A stretch of 64,000 nucleotides of DNA from Penicillium oxalicum (lineage: Eukaryota > Ascomycota > Eurotiomycetes > Eurotiales > Aspergillaceae), in assembly GCF_001723175.1 (NCBI RefSeq), contig NC_064651.1, forward strand, positions 2,914,001 to 2,978,000, written 5' to 3'. Under the pieces are notes generated by a model. That model saw nothing but the letters and a program-made list of their open reading frames with translations. It was not told where the DNA came from and did no database searches. Within the stretch, counting starts at the first letter, position 1, and every line of letters begins with the position of its first letter. Shown piece by piece: positions 1 through 12,718 of this stretch. Position numbers and translations under genes: made by a program.

Positions 1-252
<252 letters not shown>

Positions 253-2735
253 ACGATTCGCCGATGCCGTCCTTCTTCTCTACCCACTTTATTTTTTCCT
301 CTCTTCAAACCTTACGGAATGACTTTTCTCTCTTCTTTCCTCTTTTTCTTTTCTTGTCTTTTTCTGGAATTTGATCTGATTGCGCCAAGGCCACCCTGTT
401 GCACGGAAAATTACACATGCGAAGGGGAAAACCATCTGAAGCGGCATCTGGGAGATGATCTTTGCTGGCGTTTCAAGTGATTCTTTTTCCTTTTTTTTTT
501 CTCCCTCATCATACCCTAAACTTCCCTTCTTCCCATGTCTAACCATCCGCCGCATCCGCTTTTTCATTTGGAGGGGGCAGGTCTCGAGTCATTTAGACTG
601 GATGTTGCTCGCGGCCCTTTTTCCGATACACAAACTGTTTTAGACTTGCTCGACACGATAGTATTTGCTCTAATTGAAGCATCTTGACGATTTACTCATT
701 GATTTTGACGACCGGGGGGCGTATTAGATGGTAAGAGATTAAGAGGGATGATTCGCTTGATCAAGGTTGTATGCTCGTAACTTCCAGCGTCATTCGAGTC
801 TTGATTCGACCTTGCCTCGTCTCGTCATCTCAGTCCCAGGTTCAAGTTCAATGTCGATGGCCAAAGCTGCGTTGGTAGCATTTCATGAGGATCGTCCAGG
901 TCCTACCAACTAAGTAACCCAATAGATGGTCAGCCCCTTTCTTCAGACTGGTTTCTTCAACCTGACTCGCGCGGTCCTGGTCCTACCTGCTCAAGGCCCT
1001 TCTATCTTGGGGTGAATGAAAACGAGCCCGGCATTTACGAAGAGGTACGTACCTACCAGCAGTACATGTCACTCCGATCTACATGTCAAATAACCAAACC
1101 CCCACCCCTCCTCTCCCAAGACTCGTCCTAAAATGAAATCACTACCTTCATACACACGGCACCAAGACCCCGTCGACAAACCCATCACAGCGAAGAGGGG
1201 GGAAGGGTCCAGCCCGATCCAAACATGAACCTCTCCATCTGATGGGTTCAAGCCGAGATTGGCGTGGCTTGTTGGCGTGAACTATTGGATTCTGCTGGAG
1301 GGGAGTGGATCCACCTTTTCAACCAAGCCAACTTTAGACAAAACTAGGGCGAAAATGTAAAAATTCCGAGATGGGAATTTTAGTACTTGGTACTTGGTAC
1401 TTAGCCAGGGAATGGGTTGATAGACTATGTACTGTAGTTAGGTAGGGGTTTGAGTGTATACTGGGTAAAGTCCTCCAGCGCAGGGTGGTTTCTGAGTGTG
1501 GATGATGGGAGGGAGAAGAGAGAAAGAGAGAGATTTAGGATTGAGCGGTTGAAAGTCCCTTTTGAGTGGTGGGTGGGACTAGATGAGCTAGTTGGAAGTG
1601 CCGCTGGGCTATTATCAAGGATTATCGACGGTGCATTGGGACAGACGGGGAGAGTCTGAGGTGCTGCCCGTGTGTTGGGAAGATCTTGACGGATCATCTT
1701 ATTTACGAGGTGAGGACCAGGAGGAGATTTTACCACTGTACCAATTGATCTAGTCTGGTAGCCCGTCCAGGACATGGATGAGGTTTGATCCGTGCAGTAC
1801 CTATTTTATGACACTCACGTCTGGCTATTAGTTTTTGCTTCCAGCCTATCAGTGAATGTACTCAGTGATCTATAGGTTCAAGGCTACGATGACGAAGAGA
1901 CAGCAGGAATTATTACGTATGCCCATCGCGCATATAGATTGAGTAGCTGAGGACGGCAGTAGATAGGTCCATGTGAATGAGTGAGGTTATTGAGTCTTTG
2001 AAATATGGTAATATGAATAGACTATTCAAAAGAGCATGACAGAATATCGCTCTTGGGAGAATGCTGCCCATTTGACAAGGTACGATCCATCATTTATGGT
2101 TGAACCCAGCTTGATGATTCCCCGTTGCAGTGATCGACTGTACAAAGCATGGGGTCAACATTACTCCAAGGAGGCTAACCACCCCACGCGGTATGCTCTA
2201 GATATTCAGTGCACCGAATTGAGATATGGTTGTGGCCGGGACTGATCTTCATTCAGAATGTCAGCAAGATTTCATGCAGACCTCTGGGGTTAAAATGGGG
2301 TTGAATCGGTTAGCGGAAGAATATCTTGCGCGGCAGGATGGAAGAGAAATACGCGCAATGAGAAGATTGACGGTCCACTGAGTTGCGACCTCAATAATCA
2401 TCTCGACCGCTATGAGCCGCGGAAGATCACGTTGAGAGATGAAACAGGTGATGCTGAAAGGGGTCTTGCAGTGTCAGTGGTGAGCTGCTGGCGCAGACGA
2501 GGTCTCCATCTCAATCAGGTCCACTTCGGCAGACCTAGTTGACGACGCTAGATCTAGAGCCCGCAGTGGAACATGGTCGCTGGTCGGACCCGGCGACGTA
2601 CGAGTGGGTGTGGGAGTGGGCGCTAGTCGAGGCGACGGATCAGGAGAGTAGTGCGCCTGGTCCGGGTGCGCATTAGATCCTGCATTTCGAGCCTGGTGCC
2701 GGCGAGGATACATGTCTACTGTCAGGAGGGTCCTA
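253..2735. other. Intergenic, no supported gene
   Basis: About 2.5 kb between the mutase stop and the Cdc26 candidate. The first 400 bases are pyrimidine-rich 3' flank. Short open frames exist (for example 1425-1775 minus), but they lack recognisable motifs, splice continuity or a protein-like composition. A short tandem TACTTGG repeat sits near 1383-1402. The minus-strand frame at 2474-2713 could be a further exon of the Cdc26 candidate, but I could not prove a splice. Confidence 0.5.
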
Positions 2736-3287
2736 TTAGTGAGCCATCTCTGCTGCCTTGCAAAGCCCTGCTACTCCCGATGCTCTCGACCAACCTTGCT
2801 TGCTCGTGGGCGAGGGCAGGATGTGGTGGTCCAGAAACTCTTGCGGCGGAATGGTCAGTTCAGTTCGTGAAGGTGAGGAGGACCCGGCTGATAACTGGGT
2901 CGCTAGAGCAGTCTGTGGGAAATGAGTTGATATCAGTTGGACGGCTGCGTTGGCTGTGGGAACCGCCCCGTTGGGGTTGACAGAATTAGCAGCAATTGCG
3001 TGGTGGGTCAACCCACGCACACGCATCAGGGAGGCTGGGAAGACATTGGACGCTGGGCACATCCCAGCAACTGTGGAAGAAGATGATGATGCGGTCATGG
3101 TGTTCGAGGATGAAGGAGCTATTTGATCGGCTTTGTCGTCTCGGATGACGCTTTTCTGGTCTTCGTCGTCTAGGCTCAGGGCACCGATATTCACCGGCAA
3201 GGAGGACCGAGCCAGGAGGATCCGCTCCATGTGGGTATTCACATCCTCCTCTGTCAGTAGGATGACGGTGGCTGGGCGTCGCAGCAT
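2736..3287 (-). CDS. Candidate anaphase-promoting complex subunit Cdc26
   Basis: This open frame of 183 residues starts MLRRPATVILLTEEDV. The start MLRR followed by a proline and then a short L/I-T-x-E-D stretch is the hallmark of Cdc26/Apc12, whose N-terminus threads into the TPR groove of Cdc16/Apc6. The rest is serine-rich and low in conservation, as in other fungal members. Human Cdc26 is 85 residues, so the remainder may include unrecognised introns; the 3' end is the least certain part. It is divergent from the PDK1 gene. The call rests on about 15 N-terminal residues only; it could be an unrelated short gene. Confidence 0.4.
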   Translation of the reverse strand: MLRRPATVILLTEEDVNTHMERILLARSSLPVNIGALSLDDEDQKSVIRDDKADQIAPSSSNTMTASSSSSTVAGMCPASNVFPASLMRVRGLTHHAIAANSVNPNGAVPTANAAVQLISTHFPQTALATQLSAGSSSPSRTELTIPPQEFLDHHILPSPTSKQGWSRASGVAGLCKAAEMAH

Positions 3288-3581
3288 TTGTCCGCGAGTA
3301 CAGAGAAATCTTAGGGACAGGATGTTGAACCAGTAGAAGGGGCAATGATCCTGAGGGGTTGGGATTGGGATTTTTGAGTATGATGCTCCGTGTCGAGGTC
3401 ACTACCTATAGGTGGTCGCTCATGGCAGAGGAGGTGCAGGTGAGAGAGAGAAGGAGTCTGCTGCATAACTTCCACCCTCTCAGAAAGAGCGACGGAGATG
3501 CCAACGTGCTCTGAGTGGACGCGAGATACCAGGCTGGTAAGGCAGGGAGAAGACGACCGTCATTCTTAGTAAACTCTTCTT

Positions 3582-3630
<49 letters not shown>

Positions 3631-5416
3631 GCGTCGCAAGACATCACAACTTTGTCTCGTGCCACCATTTTCATTGTTAATGAGATCGTGATCTCCGGAG
3701 GCTAAAAATGTGTGTGACCACACTCTCTCTGACTGGATATAGGTAGTCAGAGGGAGTTCGTAAATACCCAAGTAGGTAGTAGCGGGCATGCAAGTACCAT
3801 GCGGGAGAATTATCCAACCAAGAATGGCTGCACGTTTAGCGGCACGGCCCCCGTCGGAGAGGATGGCGGGGATGCTTTTTCAGAAACGTGCCAGGCAAAA
3901 CAATCTAGGGATGAGAATGGTTCTCTCACGTCAAGGAAACTGGACGAACTTGCTCAAGCATCATTGATATAATCTGCTGTCACGTTGAAGTCAGACCTCA
4001 TCGAACGACTTCGAATGACGGACTGACTGCTTGCCTCTGCACGCAATTCATGGTCGATTCTTGATTTCGAATCGATTGATCTCCGCTCTGCGTCGAGCTC
4101 GCGGCCCAGTGACAGCGCATACACGTAGGAATGCAGCAAGACCACGAATCTGATATAAACTGACAGCAAGCGACGCAAGGATCCAATGGTTACTTTTCCA
4201 ACGGTTTGTGGGCGTATCTGTGGCAATAGATCAATTTAATGTCTCTGAAGTGTTCTTGGCCTTCGAGCAGGTGATTTTGACATCTTATAGTCTGATTCCC
4301 GGAGGCGTATTTAGTCCACCACGCGGCTTTTGACAGGCTGCCACTTGATTCCGAGGCGTCCAGAACCGAAGCTATAATTAACATCAACTGCCATGACGGA
4401 CTGATCGAATCCCAGTCTTTCCAGACCTCCGCCGAGATACTCCAATTTCTGTGTATTTTTAGACCTGTCCCCGATATGCTCTGAGATATCTTTCCCAACG
4501 CTGAGCATCCAAATTAGACATCTCTCTCTCCCCTGGTAGGAACGGCGCACGACTGCATGTCTCCGTCGAGCCCTCTCGTGTGTCCTCGACAGCTCACGAC
4601 CGGGTCCGACGCCGTAAAGACAAAAGGTCGCCCGCGAGAGCATTGGGTTGTCACTCTGCTCGTTTCCTTGTCGGTCGTGCTCAACACTTCCAGTTGAATG
4701 ATCCGTGATGACCTCGATCGGTGCTCCGCCCCCCCTTGGAGGTCACAAGCTAAGCCCGATTCCCACGAGGCTCTCCTGTTGATCTTTCTTGACGTATTTC
4801 CCCTTCTGTCCACTTCTCTTACCCTCTCATCCTTTCTCTCCTCCTCTTTCTACCTTCGCTTCATCGCACAAGCCTCTTCTGCGTCGGTCTCAAGATCAAT
4901 ACTCGCTTGTCTTCTCGATTCTGAGCTTCTTCTCGCAAGCTTATCACTTGATTCTCCCCTCCCTTCCATATCCCCCCCCGACCCCCCACGCACCACTTGG
5001 ACTTCTCTTTCCTCACCGACCTTGAAACTTCATCCCCCCCCCCTCTTCCCACATCCCTCCGACTCGCCATTCGCCAAACATCATCCCTCTTCGCCTGGTG
5101 ATCGCCCTATCCGTATTGTGCTGTGCCATGCCTTCAGAGTGTCCACAGTTGCCGTCCTAGTTCGTCGGCTGTCGTTCGTTTGTACTCCCCTCCCCCTTGG
5201 CGAGCGTTCCTATCACTTCACTCGGAGCGCCGAACCAACGATCATTTCTTCCGGCGGGTCAGGCCATTCACCGTTTGTTTACTCCTTTTCAGGAGGGGGC
5301 GATCTTCGGGATTGTTGTTTTCAACCCCTCCCCTATTCGATTTTCGTTTCGACGTGTGATCATTTCTCAGCAAGATCCATCTTGACTCCGGCCCAATCAC
5401 CTGTTCATCGCCTGAC
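3288..5416. other. Divergent intergenic region with long pyrimidine-rich leader
   Basis: Roughly 2.1 kb between the Cdc26 candidate and the PDK1 start. It contains a CT microsatellite near 3582-3627. From about 4780 to 5400 there is a strongly C+T-rich plus strand, typical of the transcribed leader of a highly expressed fungal gene, so the PDK1 gene probably has a long 5' UTR here. Open frames in this stretch are products of the biased composition. Confidence 0.5.
3582..3627. repeat. CT dinucleotide microsatellite
   Basis: An almost pure run of CT units over about 45 bases, preceded by CTTT units. It produces Arg-Glu repeat open frames on the minus strand that are not genes. Confidence 0.95.
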
Positions 5417-7973
5417 ATGAACGGTGATCTCAGCCTCTCCCAGTCACTGGGAGGTCTCCGTATCGCAAACCCGGATGACTCGCCCCTCCAATCCGAGACC
5501 GCCAGCGTGGTTCCAACGGGTCAACCGGACGGGTCGGCATCAACACCTCCACCAGAGCCCGCGCCGGTCGAGGAGCATTCAACCACCCTCCCTGCCACGC
5601 CCATCGACGGTTCCGTCTCGACCGATGACCCTTTCGCTTCTTCACAACCACCTTCCGACGTTGGCCCGCCGGCATCCAGCTCCTATCAACCGCATTACCC
5701 TGCGTCCGCCTTTGGGACTCCTCCGCACTCCGCCCGACCCCTTTCCTCCGCCTACACGAACGGCTCCGTCTCATCCGTTCTGCCGCGAGACAACTCGTAT
5801 CGCATGCGAACCGACTCTGGGGCCTCATCCACCTCGGTGCCCCTGTCACGCGTCGACACTCGGGGTGGCTCGGTCGCCCTACAGGCCGGGGTTCTGGCGC
5901 GCGACAATTCCCACAGCGATCGCTCCTACCGCACCTCTCAGATCCCGGTCAATGGCCCGGCGGTGATGCGACAATCATCACGAGCACACGCCCGCGGGAC
6001 AAACCCCGTTCAGATGTCTCGAACGCCCTACAACATGGAAAACGGTCCGGCGCCCAGCAGTGAAGATTGGCAGGAGCGCGGAGCAGCGGTCGCCGTGAGG
6101 CAGGAAGTCGATGCGAATGGGAAGACGGTCTCGCGGTTCATCAAAAAGGGCGTCCGGGATTTCTCGTTTGGAAACACGCTGGGTGAAGGGTCCTACAGTA
6201 CGGTCGTCTTCGCGACGGACCGGCAGACGCTCAAGGAATATGCCATCAAGATTCTCGACAAGCGACACATCATCAAGGAGAAAAAGGTCAAGTACGTCAA
6301 CATCGAAAAAGACACGCTGAATCGGTTGACCGATCATCCGGGTATCGTGCGCCTGTACTATACCTTCCAGGATGAGCGATCACTCTACTTTGTCCTGGAT
6401 CTATGTAAAGGAGGAGAGTTGCTTGGCGTTCTCAAACGCATGACCACCTTCGACGAAGAGTGCACTCGCTTCTACGGGGCCCAGATTCTTGACACGATAG
6501 ATTACATGCACCGGTGCGGGGTAATTCACCGAGACCTGAAACCGGAGAACGTGTTGCTGGACCACCAGATGTACGTGAAGATCACCGATTTTGGCACTGC
6601 CAAGATCCTCAAGACCCGACGACCCGACGACAGTCAGGCTTCCATTCCTCCGCTCGATGCGACCGAGATCCCCGAAGACGAGCGGGCCAACTCCTTTGTC
6701 GGGACAGCCGAGTACGTCAGTCCGGAGCTGCTGACGGAGAAGAATGCGTGCAAGGCGAGCGACCTGTGGGCCTTTGGATGCATCATTTACCAACTGCTCT
6801 CCGGCCGGCCGCCCTTCAAGGCTAGCAATGAATACCAGACTTTTCAGAAGATCGTTGCCTTGGATTACGAGTTCCCCATTGGCTTCCCCACAGTGGCCCG
6901 GGACCTGGTCGAGCGTCTTCTGGTCCTGGACCCGGCGCGCCGTCTTCAAATCGAACACATCAAGAACCATGAGTTTTTCAAGGGGATTTCGTGGGGGCCG
7001 GAGCTGTGGAAACAAAAGGCGCCGCGGCTCAAAGCCTACGTACCTCCTGCCCGGGAGCCGATCAAGCTCAACGGAGGTGAGGGAGGCGATAGCTTGCCTC
7101 CAGTGATCTCGACTGCGCCATCAAATGCCCCGCATAGCAGCAACAATCACTCGCGGGCACTTCCCCGAGTGGTCACCGAGCTACCACCTCCCAGTCAATT
7201 GGATATCGAGTGGTCTCCCGTGTTGAGCAGAGCGAATGAGCGAATTCTCAAGCTTGGGAACCTGGTGGTGACCTCGTCTCCAGCCTCCCACAGCTTGTCC
7301 TCGAAGAATGGAAACTACGAGAGCGAGGCTCCCAAGAAGTTTTCCCGCTTTTTCTCCGGATCGACAACCAAGAAGCGCGCGCGACTGGTCATGGTCACCT
7401 CATCGGCCCGGATCATTCTCGCCCCTGCGGGAGGAGACGAGAAAAAGGCAAAGCTTGAGATTTCGCTTCTCGCCCCCGAGACTCATTACCGCAGTACGAC
7501 AGATGGTAAGGGGCATTCATTGTGGATCGTGGATACGGTAAGTGGCGCTGCTCAAGGCTTCAATCTCACAAACTACCCATCGGGGGAGGGAAGAGCTGAA
7601 TCACTGACTTTGTTCTCAGAAAGAGAAGCATCTGGTCTTTGAAGACCCCAAGCCTTCTTCGAGCAATACGGGAGCCACGGCGGTCTCGGCGCAAGAATGG
7701 CTGGATGCATTGGATCGAGCCAAGGAGATGGCCTCTCTACATCCAAACACGGGGACTTATTCTGCCGAGGACGCCTTTCGGGACCTTTCATCCGGATTCT
7801 CCAGTCACTCCAACACACTCGACCGAAGCACGGAATTACAAAATGAGAGCAATGTCCCACCTCCCGGCCGCAATCACTTGACAAAACACCAGGCGAATGA
7901 CTCGGACTCTACCAAGGGCAAGAAAAGGTTCAGCCGGCGGCATTCGAAGAATGGGCTTGCTGCCGTCTTTTAG
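5417..7973 (+). CDS. 3-phosphoinositide-dependent protein kinase 1 (PDK1/Pkh type)
   Basis: AGC-family Ser/Thr kinase that phosphorylates the activation loops of other AGC kinases (Ypk, Pkc, Sch9 types) in sphingolipid and wall signalling. Two exons, 5417-7537 and 7620-7973, give 824 residues; the intron is GTAAGT to CAG and phase 0. After a Ser/Pro-rich N-terminus of about 245 residues the kinase domain shows GEGSYS (from 256), catalytic Lys278, HRDLKPEN (371-378), DFG (391-393) and NSFVGTAEYVSPE (425-437), the PDK1 activation-loop signature with its autophosphorylation serine at 426. The C-terminal third is predicted to form the divergent PH-like domain. Reading on to 7642 without splicing would replace the last 117 residues by a short unrelated tail. 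Start chosen at the first ATG of the long frame. Confidence 0.93.
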
Positions 7974-9677
7974 TTCCGAGTCATCTGAGGTATCTCGCAG
8001 AAAAAAGGCGTCCACCTCGGCGTTGCAAGTCGGTCTCTATTTCCCGGCAGTGAGGCCTTCCCCTGTCTCCATGGAACGCGTTCCCATCACGTTCTTTATT
8101 CTTCTTCTCTTTGTCCATACTATTCTTTTCTTCATGGCGGCTACTCCAGGCTGCCATGAATTTTGGAATCATAATTCCATTGCCTCTTCCTTCGCCCGTG
8201 TACTTGTGGGTACACTCTCCACCGTGTTGTTCTCCCAACAAAATTCTAGCCACTGTGATTTTCCCTCTTCGTCATTGTCATGACTTTTTGCATTGGAAAT
8301 GGCAAGCGATTCTTTTGCTCTCTCCACTTTTCTCTTGATTCGCGTGTTTGTCCATCCTGCGCGATAGATTCGAAAATGGCCTTGTCGGTTGACTTTTGCT
8401 CTCGTTTGGAGACTCGACCCTTGTTGAGCCTCCTGATTCTTCTTGTCCCTTTTATTCTTTGTCTGCTTGTCGTCTCGATCAATTGCTATATATCCCCGAT
8501 TTGATTCGAAGCATACTTTTGCCAGCCTGGTGATGCTAGCCTTTTACTACTACGACGGTTCACAGCCTCTCCATTTGCTTCTTCCATTTCAATTTTTTTT
8601 GGTATCTGATGCTGTGAGACTCAGCTCTCGCACGGGGGCTGTTTCTGATTCAAATCATCGTTCCGTCCCACATGGCTGGCGATTTGCGTAGACGCGCGTT
8701 TGTGGGATCCCCGAAATGGCTGGAGTCTGTGGAGAGGAGAGACATGGATACCGGTGATCTGGTAGATCTCGCTGATTCACTTCACCTGCGTCCAAGTCTC
8801 TCCGTACATCTTCCACCTACCACCTTACAACCCTGACCAAATCCCCCCTCCCTGCGGCGGTTGACTGCCTTCACTGTGACTTGCTCATCCGCCCTTTTCT
8901 CTTTTCCTTTCCACTCTTGCTTCTATAGCCCATTATTCTTCGCTCCCAAACTTGGATACTCTTTGCTCCCTTCAGCAAAGACTTTTGCTTTCATAGTTGC
9001 ATCCTTCCTTTTCTGCTTCAATTGCTCGTGGCTGACTTCAAAACTTCAATATACCCTTTGCTTGGCTTTTTTTAGTTTTCCTTTCCCTTGCTTTTCCCCC
9101 ATTTTCTTTTGTGTGTGTGTATTAGCCTTGTCGACACGCAATGGATGTTCCTTTCAACTACAATGTTTAAATCGGTGATGGCTTTCTGCTTGAACGTCTC
9201 GGCCCAGGATAGAGTCTGGGGATTATTTGCTGGCTGGCACTGCCTACTGGTAGTTTTTGAAAAAAAAAAGTTTTCTCTGAACGATGGAACTGTGATCAAT
9301 TGCATGTATGAAGTATTGGGTATGGTCACTGAAAACATCATCTCACACATTGAATCCGCGCGCATCGCAAGGCTTTAGGTTCACTGTCCGTATCGCATTG
9401 TCTCGGGCATGGATGTTCTAGAAGTTTAGTACATTCTGAGATAGACGGGACGCGTTAAGGGTAGTGCCCGAATTTCTAGCAACTATATCCCAGGCGGCCG
9501 GGGTCAGGTCTGTCGACAATTTTTATCAAGTTCAAGGAGAGAGGCCGATCAGCCGGAGGATATTAGAAAAGAAGTTTCAATTTTTTTTTCTCTTCGACCA
9601 GAAAAGGGCACACATAAGGACAAGACAAAGAGAAAGAATGAAGAGGAGAAGGAAGAAAAAGAAGGAGACGATTGAGA
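7974..9677. other. Convergent intergenic region, 3' flanks
   Basis: About 1.7 kb between the stops of the kinase and the Zn2Cys6 regulator. It is T-rich on the plus strand with many poly-T tracts, consistent with a long 3' UTR. No conserved protein or RNA gene was recognised. Confidence 0.5.
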
Positions 9678-11812
9678 TCAGATAAATAACCAGTCCAGAC
9701 GTGACTCATCCAATTCGTCCACCCAATCGAACGTGTTCTCGTATCCGTCGTCAATTTCATGATAAGTATCCCGGTGACCCAGGTCTTTTCCATCGGGATC
9801 CATTCCTGCTGAAGACGATTCGATGACCTCTCCGGTGATGTTTGCCAGGGAAGATATGCTGGGTTTCTCCCGTCGTCGCTGATCATGCTTCTCCCACATA
9901 AGACGCAACACCCAGGCTGCATTTTGCACATTGACACTGGTGACGGCGTGGTAAAGAGCGCCCAGTTTCTCCAAAATGAGTGGTCTTTGCGAAGGGCATC
10001 GACACTCAGCGCCGGCGATGAAAGTGGGCCAGATGAGGCATTTGAAATGCGGGTCCGAGTGTGGTACCGAGCAGATTTGCTCGAGCAGGTAACTTGCGGT
10101 GGCGGCGTGGTCGGCGGGGAGACCGACATCTGCCCAAGGGGGCGTATAGCCGGCACGGGCGCGATTCAGCACCCGGCTAGTGTACAGATAGACTGCGTTT
10201 TGGTAAGATTTGGCCAATGCGATGCGGGGAGAGAGATCTGAGAGATAGTGGGAAGATTGCATGTGGTGGGCCCAAGCCACAGGGTCAAAGTTGCGGATGC
10301 CTTGAAGCAGAGCGAGATAGGAGGCTAGGGTAAGAGGTTGACCCGGATGCATTGAGGACGATAGAGCGGAGGGTTGTGGCGTGATGGTCGTGGTGGTTTC
10401 GGAGTCGGAATACCAGAGGGTGTGGATGAAGAAGATCACTTCCAAGAGGTACGCAGGGCAGCCAACCCACGAGGTTTCCTCGAGGCGTTTCAGCATTGCT
10501 GGGCCCATCGTAGCAGAAAAAAAGGGTTTAGAAAGGGCTCCGGGACGAGCGAGGGTTGAGCCCATGATTTCCATGCTGAGAGGATGCCCAGGTCAGTACT
10601 CTTTTGGCGCAAAAAGCGAACGTGGCATGAGGGATGAAATGTGCGGATCTTACATTAGGCAACCATCCAGTGCAAAGGTTTCGAGACTGTCAAGGATCCC
10701 TTGTCCAACCTTATTTTCTGGCCGATCTCTCAAAAGCTTTTTGGCACCTTCAATATGATAGCTCCATGCTCCGCTCCCTGACTCAAAGACATCTACCAGG
10801 GCAAGTACCACAATTGCGGCAAGGGTTCGATCATCTCGTTGCATGACAGGATTCTGCAAGTCTTTGGACAGCTGGTGAAGTGTTCGCTGCTTGAATTCAA
10901 GGAAATGCTGGAATGCTCTGGATGAGGATCGCCGGTGACTTGCTGGGGACACAAGTGCTTGGAGGTCCCTGGGCGACAATGGCGGATGATTCTGTGTCGA
11001 GGGATCGTTCAATGACCAGGGCATGTGAGATGAGTCGGAGTCCGACATGAGAGAATAATGCAAGGCACTCATGGCACATATACCGTGCGCAAGTAGCGTC
11101 GAGTCACCAACCAGCGAGATGAGATCGCGCCATGGGTTTTTAGATTGAGGATACACGACAAAATCGTGGGCCATATTTTGATTATCTGAGGCCGAGGTCA
11201 GCTGGTTAAATGGTTCCAAACAACAAGCAAAATGACCGGAGTACATGAGAGTATCATACAATGATATAGATAGAACCGTGAGGCTTGACTCATGTCTTTG
11301 AACAATGGATCAACCAGTCCCCGCGGCGCAGAGGTGTAACTCACTGAAGGGCCATCTCTAGAGACATGGATCAATCTGTTGTCCGTTTGTTCCGAGGAAG
11401 ACGACTCAGTCACACTTGTGTTCACCACATTGCATCGAGGTATGCTGTCGTCTATCGGTTCCTGTGCATATCCATCGGATTCAGGACTCGTGTACGTGCC
11501 GGAACTCGGTGAGCTATTCGCCGAGGATGTCGTTTCCGCAATCGAGATAAAGCCATATGCTCCCGTGCCGTTTGTTTTCGGCGGGTGGGTTCTTGCAAAG
11601 CTCCCATATCTTTCCTCGTCATCTGGTTTCTTGACATCATCAAAGCTACGACCCATCATCTTGCCTCGACTGGCCACTCCGCCTTTCACCCAGACCAGCG
11701 GCTTTTGATAGCCCAGGCATTCCTTTCCGGCATCTCGACATTTTCGGCAAGTGGGTTGACCGTTATCGCAAATGATGCGACGCCGCCGACAAGTGTAGCA
11801 ACCCTTGGTCAT
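9678..11812 (-). CDS. Zn2Cys6 fungal-specific transcription factor
   Basis: Nuclear DNA-binding regulator of 660 residues. Exons are 11812-11260, 11185-10654 and 10575-9678. Both introns have GTATGA or GTAAGA donors, CTGAC branch sites and CAG acceptors. The N-terminus carries cysteines at 5, 8, 15, 22, 25 and 32 with C-x2-C-x6-C-x6-C-x2-C-x6-C spacing, the binuclear zinc cluster. The first splice restores the continuous stretch RFYLYHYNQNMAHDFVVY, typical of the fungal-specific factor domain (PF11951 type) that fills the rest. The start is the ATG seven codons inside a frame that opens with TTG. It is convergent with the kinase and shares a short divergent promoter with the Mrx7-like gene. 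Its targets cannot be told from sequence. Confidence 0.88.
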
Positions 11813-12264
11813 GATCGAAATCACGGGCGTCAACGACGTGGAATTCTCGAAACGTGCTTGTGAAGAAAGCTCGCCATGCGCGGATATCGCTTCTTCTCCT
11901 CCTCATCGCGGGCAGCACTTGGGCGTGAAACTTTCGACTAGACTACCGCGTCATTCCTGGATGGGCGATTCCTAGGCACCGTTCTCGGTGAGATGGTATC
12001 TCTTGGGCAATTCGCACCAAGCCTCGTATGTGTCAGAGCAGAAACGAGCGCTAAAAGTCTCGAGTCGATCATTGGCGGGCCCGGTCGCGGCCGGGGAAAT
12101 TGACGGGATTCGGAGCGGGGCTTACCTAAGAAGGGGGCGGTCTGGGCCTCAGGCTCCACCGCCGGCTGACGAGCGCTACAAGAATTGCCCCGACTGTCCG
12201 CTTCGCTCCTCGCCTCCGCATTTTTTGACATCGCCATACTCGTGAGAAGGAGGTCATTGGCAAG
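11813..12264. promoter_or_regulatory. Divergent promoter between Zn2Cys6 factor and Mrx7-like gene
   Basis: Only about 450 bases separate the two start codons, so both promoters and 5' UTRs must lie here. No TATA box or known operator was identified with confidence. Confidence 0.5.
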
Positions 12265-12718
12265 ATGGTCTTTCATTTGTTTGGACTCCGGGCCTTGGAG
12301 GTGAGTTCTATGAAGATGGGAGGCCGAATGAAGGACTGCTCCTAACGCTAACGGAATGGGGTTTGCAGGTCTGGTTGTATGGCCGAGTACGTCGGAACCG
12401 TCGTAGTGATCTCTACACACCACCAAATGCTGACTGATCTCTTTCCAGCTCATCCGCAGTCCCCTCTTCCACCAAATGGTAGGCCGTGTGCACCAGCGAG
12501 TGGAACAAATCCGTCATGGAATCCCTCCAGAACCATCGCGCACTTCCCTGGAGGACAGTGGTATGTGCTTTTTTGAGATCACAGGATCGGATGGTCCAGT
12601 CTTTACTCGCAGGTCGCTGATCATCATTGACTGTACAGACTCCATCGGTAAATTTGTCAGGTATTTCAAGGAGGAAATCAAGGATCAGATGAAAGGCAAA
12701 CCCCCCAACAAACTATAA
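12265..12718 (+). CDS. Mrx7-like small mitochondrial (MIOREX) protein
   Basis: Eighty-one residues spread over four exons: 12265-12300, 12369-12386, 12449-12560 and 12639-12718. Each intron has GT-AG ends with CTAAC, CTGAC or TTGAC branch motifs. The second exon is only 18 bases (VWLYGR). The product reads MVFHLFGLRALE, VWLYGR, LIRSPLFHQMVGRVHQRVEQ, IRHGIPPEP and ends in SIGKFVRYFKEEIKDQ. The SPLFH...VHQRV..IRHG..PE pattern and the FV.YF.EE tail match the MIOREX complex component 7 family, tiny proteins associated with mitochondrial ribosomes and gene expression. Frame is kept through all joins, which strongly supports the model even though no single exon would be called alone. Confidence 0.75.

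Noticed and set aside
3406..3789. Minus-strand open frames with Arg-Glu repeats
   Set aside because: They are translations of the CT microsatellite; no other protein-like content.
7538..7642. Read-through end of the PDK1 kinase at 7642
   Set aside because: A clean GTAAGT...CAG intron removes this stretch and restores the frame to 7973.
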